From contig QHUV01000135.1 in assembly GCA_003222065.1 (NCBI GenBank), positions 1 through 6,387 on the forward strand: a stretch of DNA of 6,387 bases, in the 5' to 3' direction. Below, piece after piece: positions 5,171 through 6,387 of this stretch (the stretch's first letter is position 1; the number at the start of each line of letters is the position of its first letter). Below the pieces are notes generated by a model, which was not told the DNA's origin, did no database searches, and was given only the letters and a program-made list of their open reading frames with translations. A program made the translations under genes and the position numbers. The stretch comes from Gemmatimonadota bacterium. GTDB taxonomy: Bacteria > Gemmatimonadota > Gemmatimonadetes > Gemmatimonadales > Gemmatimonadaceae.

Positions 5171-6387
5171 TTAGGCGACGAGGCTGCGCAACGCCCGGAC
5201 GAGTCCGTCGAGCATCGGCGCGCCCCCGAGTCGCGTCAGCTTGAGTGAAAGAGGAACGGCCCGCCTGACTTCGGCTTGGAACTGCACTTCATGAAATGCC
5301 GCCGAAAACCCCTTCATGCGGGGCACGGCGGTGGCGCGGAAGTTAACACGGGCCTCGTCGCCACGCACGAGGATGCCTTCGATGCCCAGGTTACCCCCGA
5401 GGATGCGCAATTGTGCCGTGGACAGCATGGTTTCGGCCGGACCAGGAAGCGGACCGAAGCGATCGCGGAGCTCGGCACGGAGCGCTTCGAGGTCGCGCGG
5501 ATCCTCGATGCGCGAGAGCCGGCGATAGACGTCCAACTTTGCCTCGTGCGCCGGTACAAAATCGTCGGGGAGATAATTCGGCGAGTCGACGGAGACATCA
5601 GCGGGCACGAGCTTCGCTGCGCCATCGCCTTGCACGAGCCGGTGCACCGTTTCGTCGAGCATCCGCAAGTACATATCAAAACCGACGGCGTGCACGAAGC
5701 CGGATTGCTCAGGGCCGAGGAGATTGCCGGCGCCACGCAGCTCGAGGTCTTTGAGCGCGATGCGGTAGCCGGCGCCCAGCTCGGTGTGATGCTCGAGAAT
5801 GGAGAGGCGTCGCTCGGCGTCGACGTCGACATTATCGGGCACGAGCAGATAGCAGTAGGCGCGGCGATGCGACCGGCCGACGCGGCCGCGCAACTGGTAT
5901 AGTTGTGCCAGACCGAAATAGTCGGCGCGATTCACAAACATCGTATTCGCGTTAGGCACGTCGAGCCCGGACTCGACGATCATCGTCGAGACGAGAACGT
6001 CGACCGTGCCGTTCACGAAACGATGCATGACGTCCTCGAGCTCGCGCTCCCGCATCTGTCCGTGAGCCACGGAGAGCCGTGCGCGCGGGACGACCCGCTG
6101 AATGTGATCGGCGACGCCTTGGATGGTCTCGATGCGGTTGTGCACGAAGAACACCTGACCGCCGCGATCCAGCTCGCGCGAGATGCCCTCGTCGATGAGA
6201 CCGTCGTCCCACGGCTCGATGTAGGTGAGCACAGGAGATCGATCCCGAGGCGGTGTTTGCATCAACGTCATGTCGCGCAACCCAGCGAGCGAGAGGTGCA
6301 GCGTACGCGGAATCGGCGTCGCGGTGAGCGTCAGCACGTCGGTCTCGAGCTTGAGCTGCTTGAGTCGCTCCTTGTGCTTCACGCCGA
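5171..6387 (-). CDS. mfd: Transcription-repair coupling factor Mfd, C-terminal part (5' partial)
   Basis: Mfd is a cytoplasmic ATP-driven DNA translocase that pushes stalled RNA polymerase off damaged DNA and recruits UvrA, starting transcription-coupled repair. Only the last about 405 residues are visible. The frame stays open to the right edge, and the codon at 6380-6382 is an internal GTG within the conserved FGVKHKERL, not a start. Counting from that codon: helicase motif III TATPIPRTL at 20-28, motif IV region QVFFVHNRIE at 76-85, motif V STMIVESGLDVPN at 132-144 and motif VI QLYQLRGRVGRSHR at 160-173. The translocation (TRG) segment ELRGAGNLLGPEQSG lies at 214-228, and the C-terminal TRCF domain spans about 265-360 (NYLPDDFVPAHEAKLDVYRRL and RFGPLPGP). 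RecG shares the helicase core but lacks this C-terminal domain, so Mfd is well supported. The gene ends with TAA at 5171, and no key residue appears missing. It is the upstream member of the minus-strand cluster. Confidence 0.96.
   Translation of the reverse strand, partial: GVKHKERLKQLKLETDVLTLTATPIPRTLHLSLAGLRDMTLMQTPPRDRSPVLTYIEPWDDGLIDEGISRELDRGGQVFFVHNRIETIQGVADHIQRVVPRARLSVAHGQMRERELEDVMHRFVNGTVDVLVSTMIVESGLDVPNANTMFVNRADYFGLAQLYQLRGRVGRSHRRAYCYLLVPDNVDVDAERRLSILEHHTELGAGYRIALKDLELRGAGNLLGPEQSGFVHAVGFDMYLRMLDETVHRLVQGDGAAKLVPADVSVDSPNYLPDDFVPAHEAKLDVYRRLSRIEDPRDLEALRAELRDRFGPLPGPAETMLSTAQLRILGGNLGIEGILVRGDEARVNFRATAVPRMKGFSAAFHEVQFQAEVRRAVPLSLKLTRLGGAPMLDGLVRALRSLVA

Noticed and set aside
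5276..5902. Plus-strand open frame opposite mfd
   Set aside because: It mirrors the conserved Mfd C-terminal domains and has no own signal or ribosome binding site.
1..6387. Novel defence, toxin-antitoxin or biosynthetic system
   Set aside because: All five genes belong to well-known housekeeping families, with no unexplained coding region and no mobile-element genes.

Overview
This is a GC-rich chromosomal segment of a Gram-negative (diderm) bacterium. It carries ordinary housekeeping and cell-envelope genes, and I see no phage, transposase, CRISPR or plasmid genes. The SurA-type periplasmic chaperones imply an outer membrane. The order mfd, PpiC-like lipoprotein, surA-like, pdxA, plus the protein style (Gln/Pro-rich signal-peptide junction, Ala/Arg-rich composition), make me suspect Gemmatimonadota or a nearby phylum. 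That placement is inference, not proof.

Layout. The left end (1-1154, plus strand) is the C-terminal part of a CNNM/CorC (HlyC-family) membrane protein. Its frame is open to the first base, so the real start lies outside the window. It converges on a four-gene minus-strand cluster. In transcription order (right to left) this is mfd (transcription-repair coupling factor, C-terminal about 405 residues only, cut by the right edge), a parvulin-type lipoprotein prolyl isomerase/chaperone (3575-5092), a SurA-like periplasmic chaperone with two parvulin domains (2155-3516), and pdxA (1217-2158, vitamin B6 synthesis). The gaps are 78 bp, 58 bp and a 4-bp GTGA overlap, which suggests co-transcription of at least the last three genes. 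No gap exceeds 300 bases.

How the genes fit together. The two adjacent PPIase genes look like a folding team for exported or outer-membrane proteins, one lipid-anchored and one soluble in the periplasm. pdxA directly follows surA, as in the surA-pdxA operon of E. coli, although the functions have no obvious link. mfd removes RNA polymerase stalled at DNA lesions and recruits nucleotide excision repair; the CNNM protein probably handles divalent cations.

The most notable non-coding feature is a perfect 33-bp inverted repeat (arms 1156-1188 and 1201-1233). It fills the convergent junction and supplies the last residues and stop codon of pdxA. A smaller relative of the same repeat lies between the two PPIase genes, and the two copies differ at a stem position in a compensatory way. 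I find no convincing new multi-gene system here; the repeat family and the unusual domain details of the PPIases and PdxA are what merit a second look.
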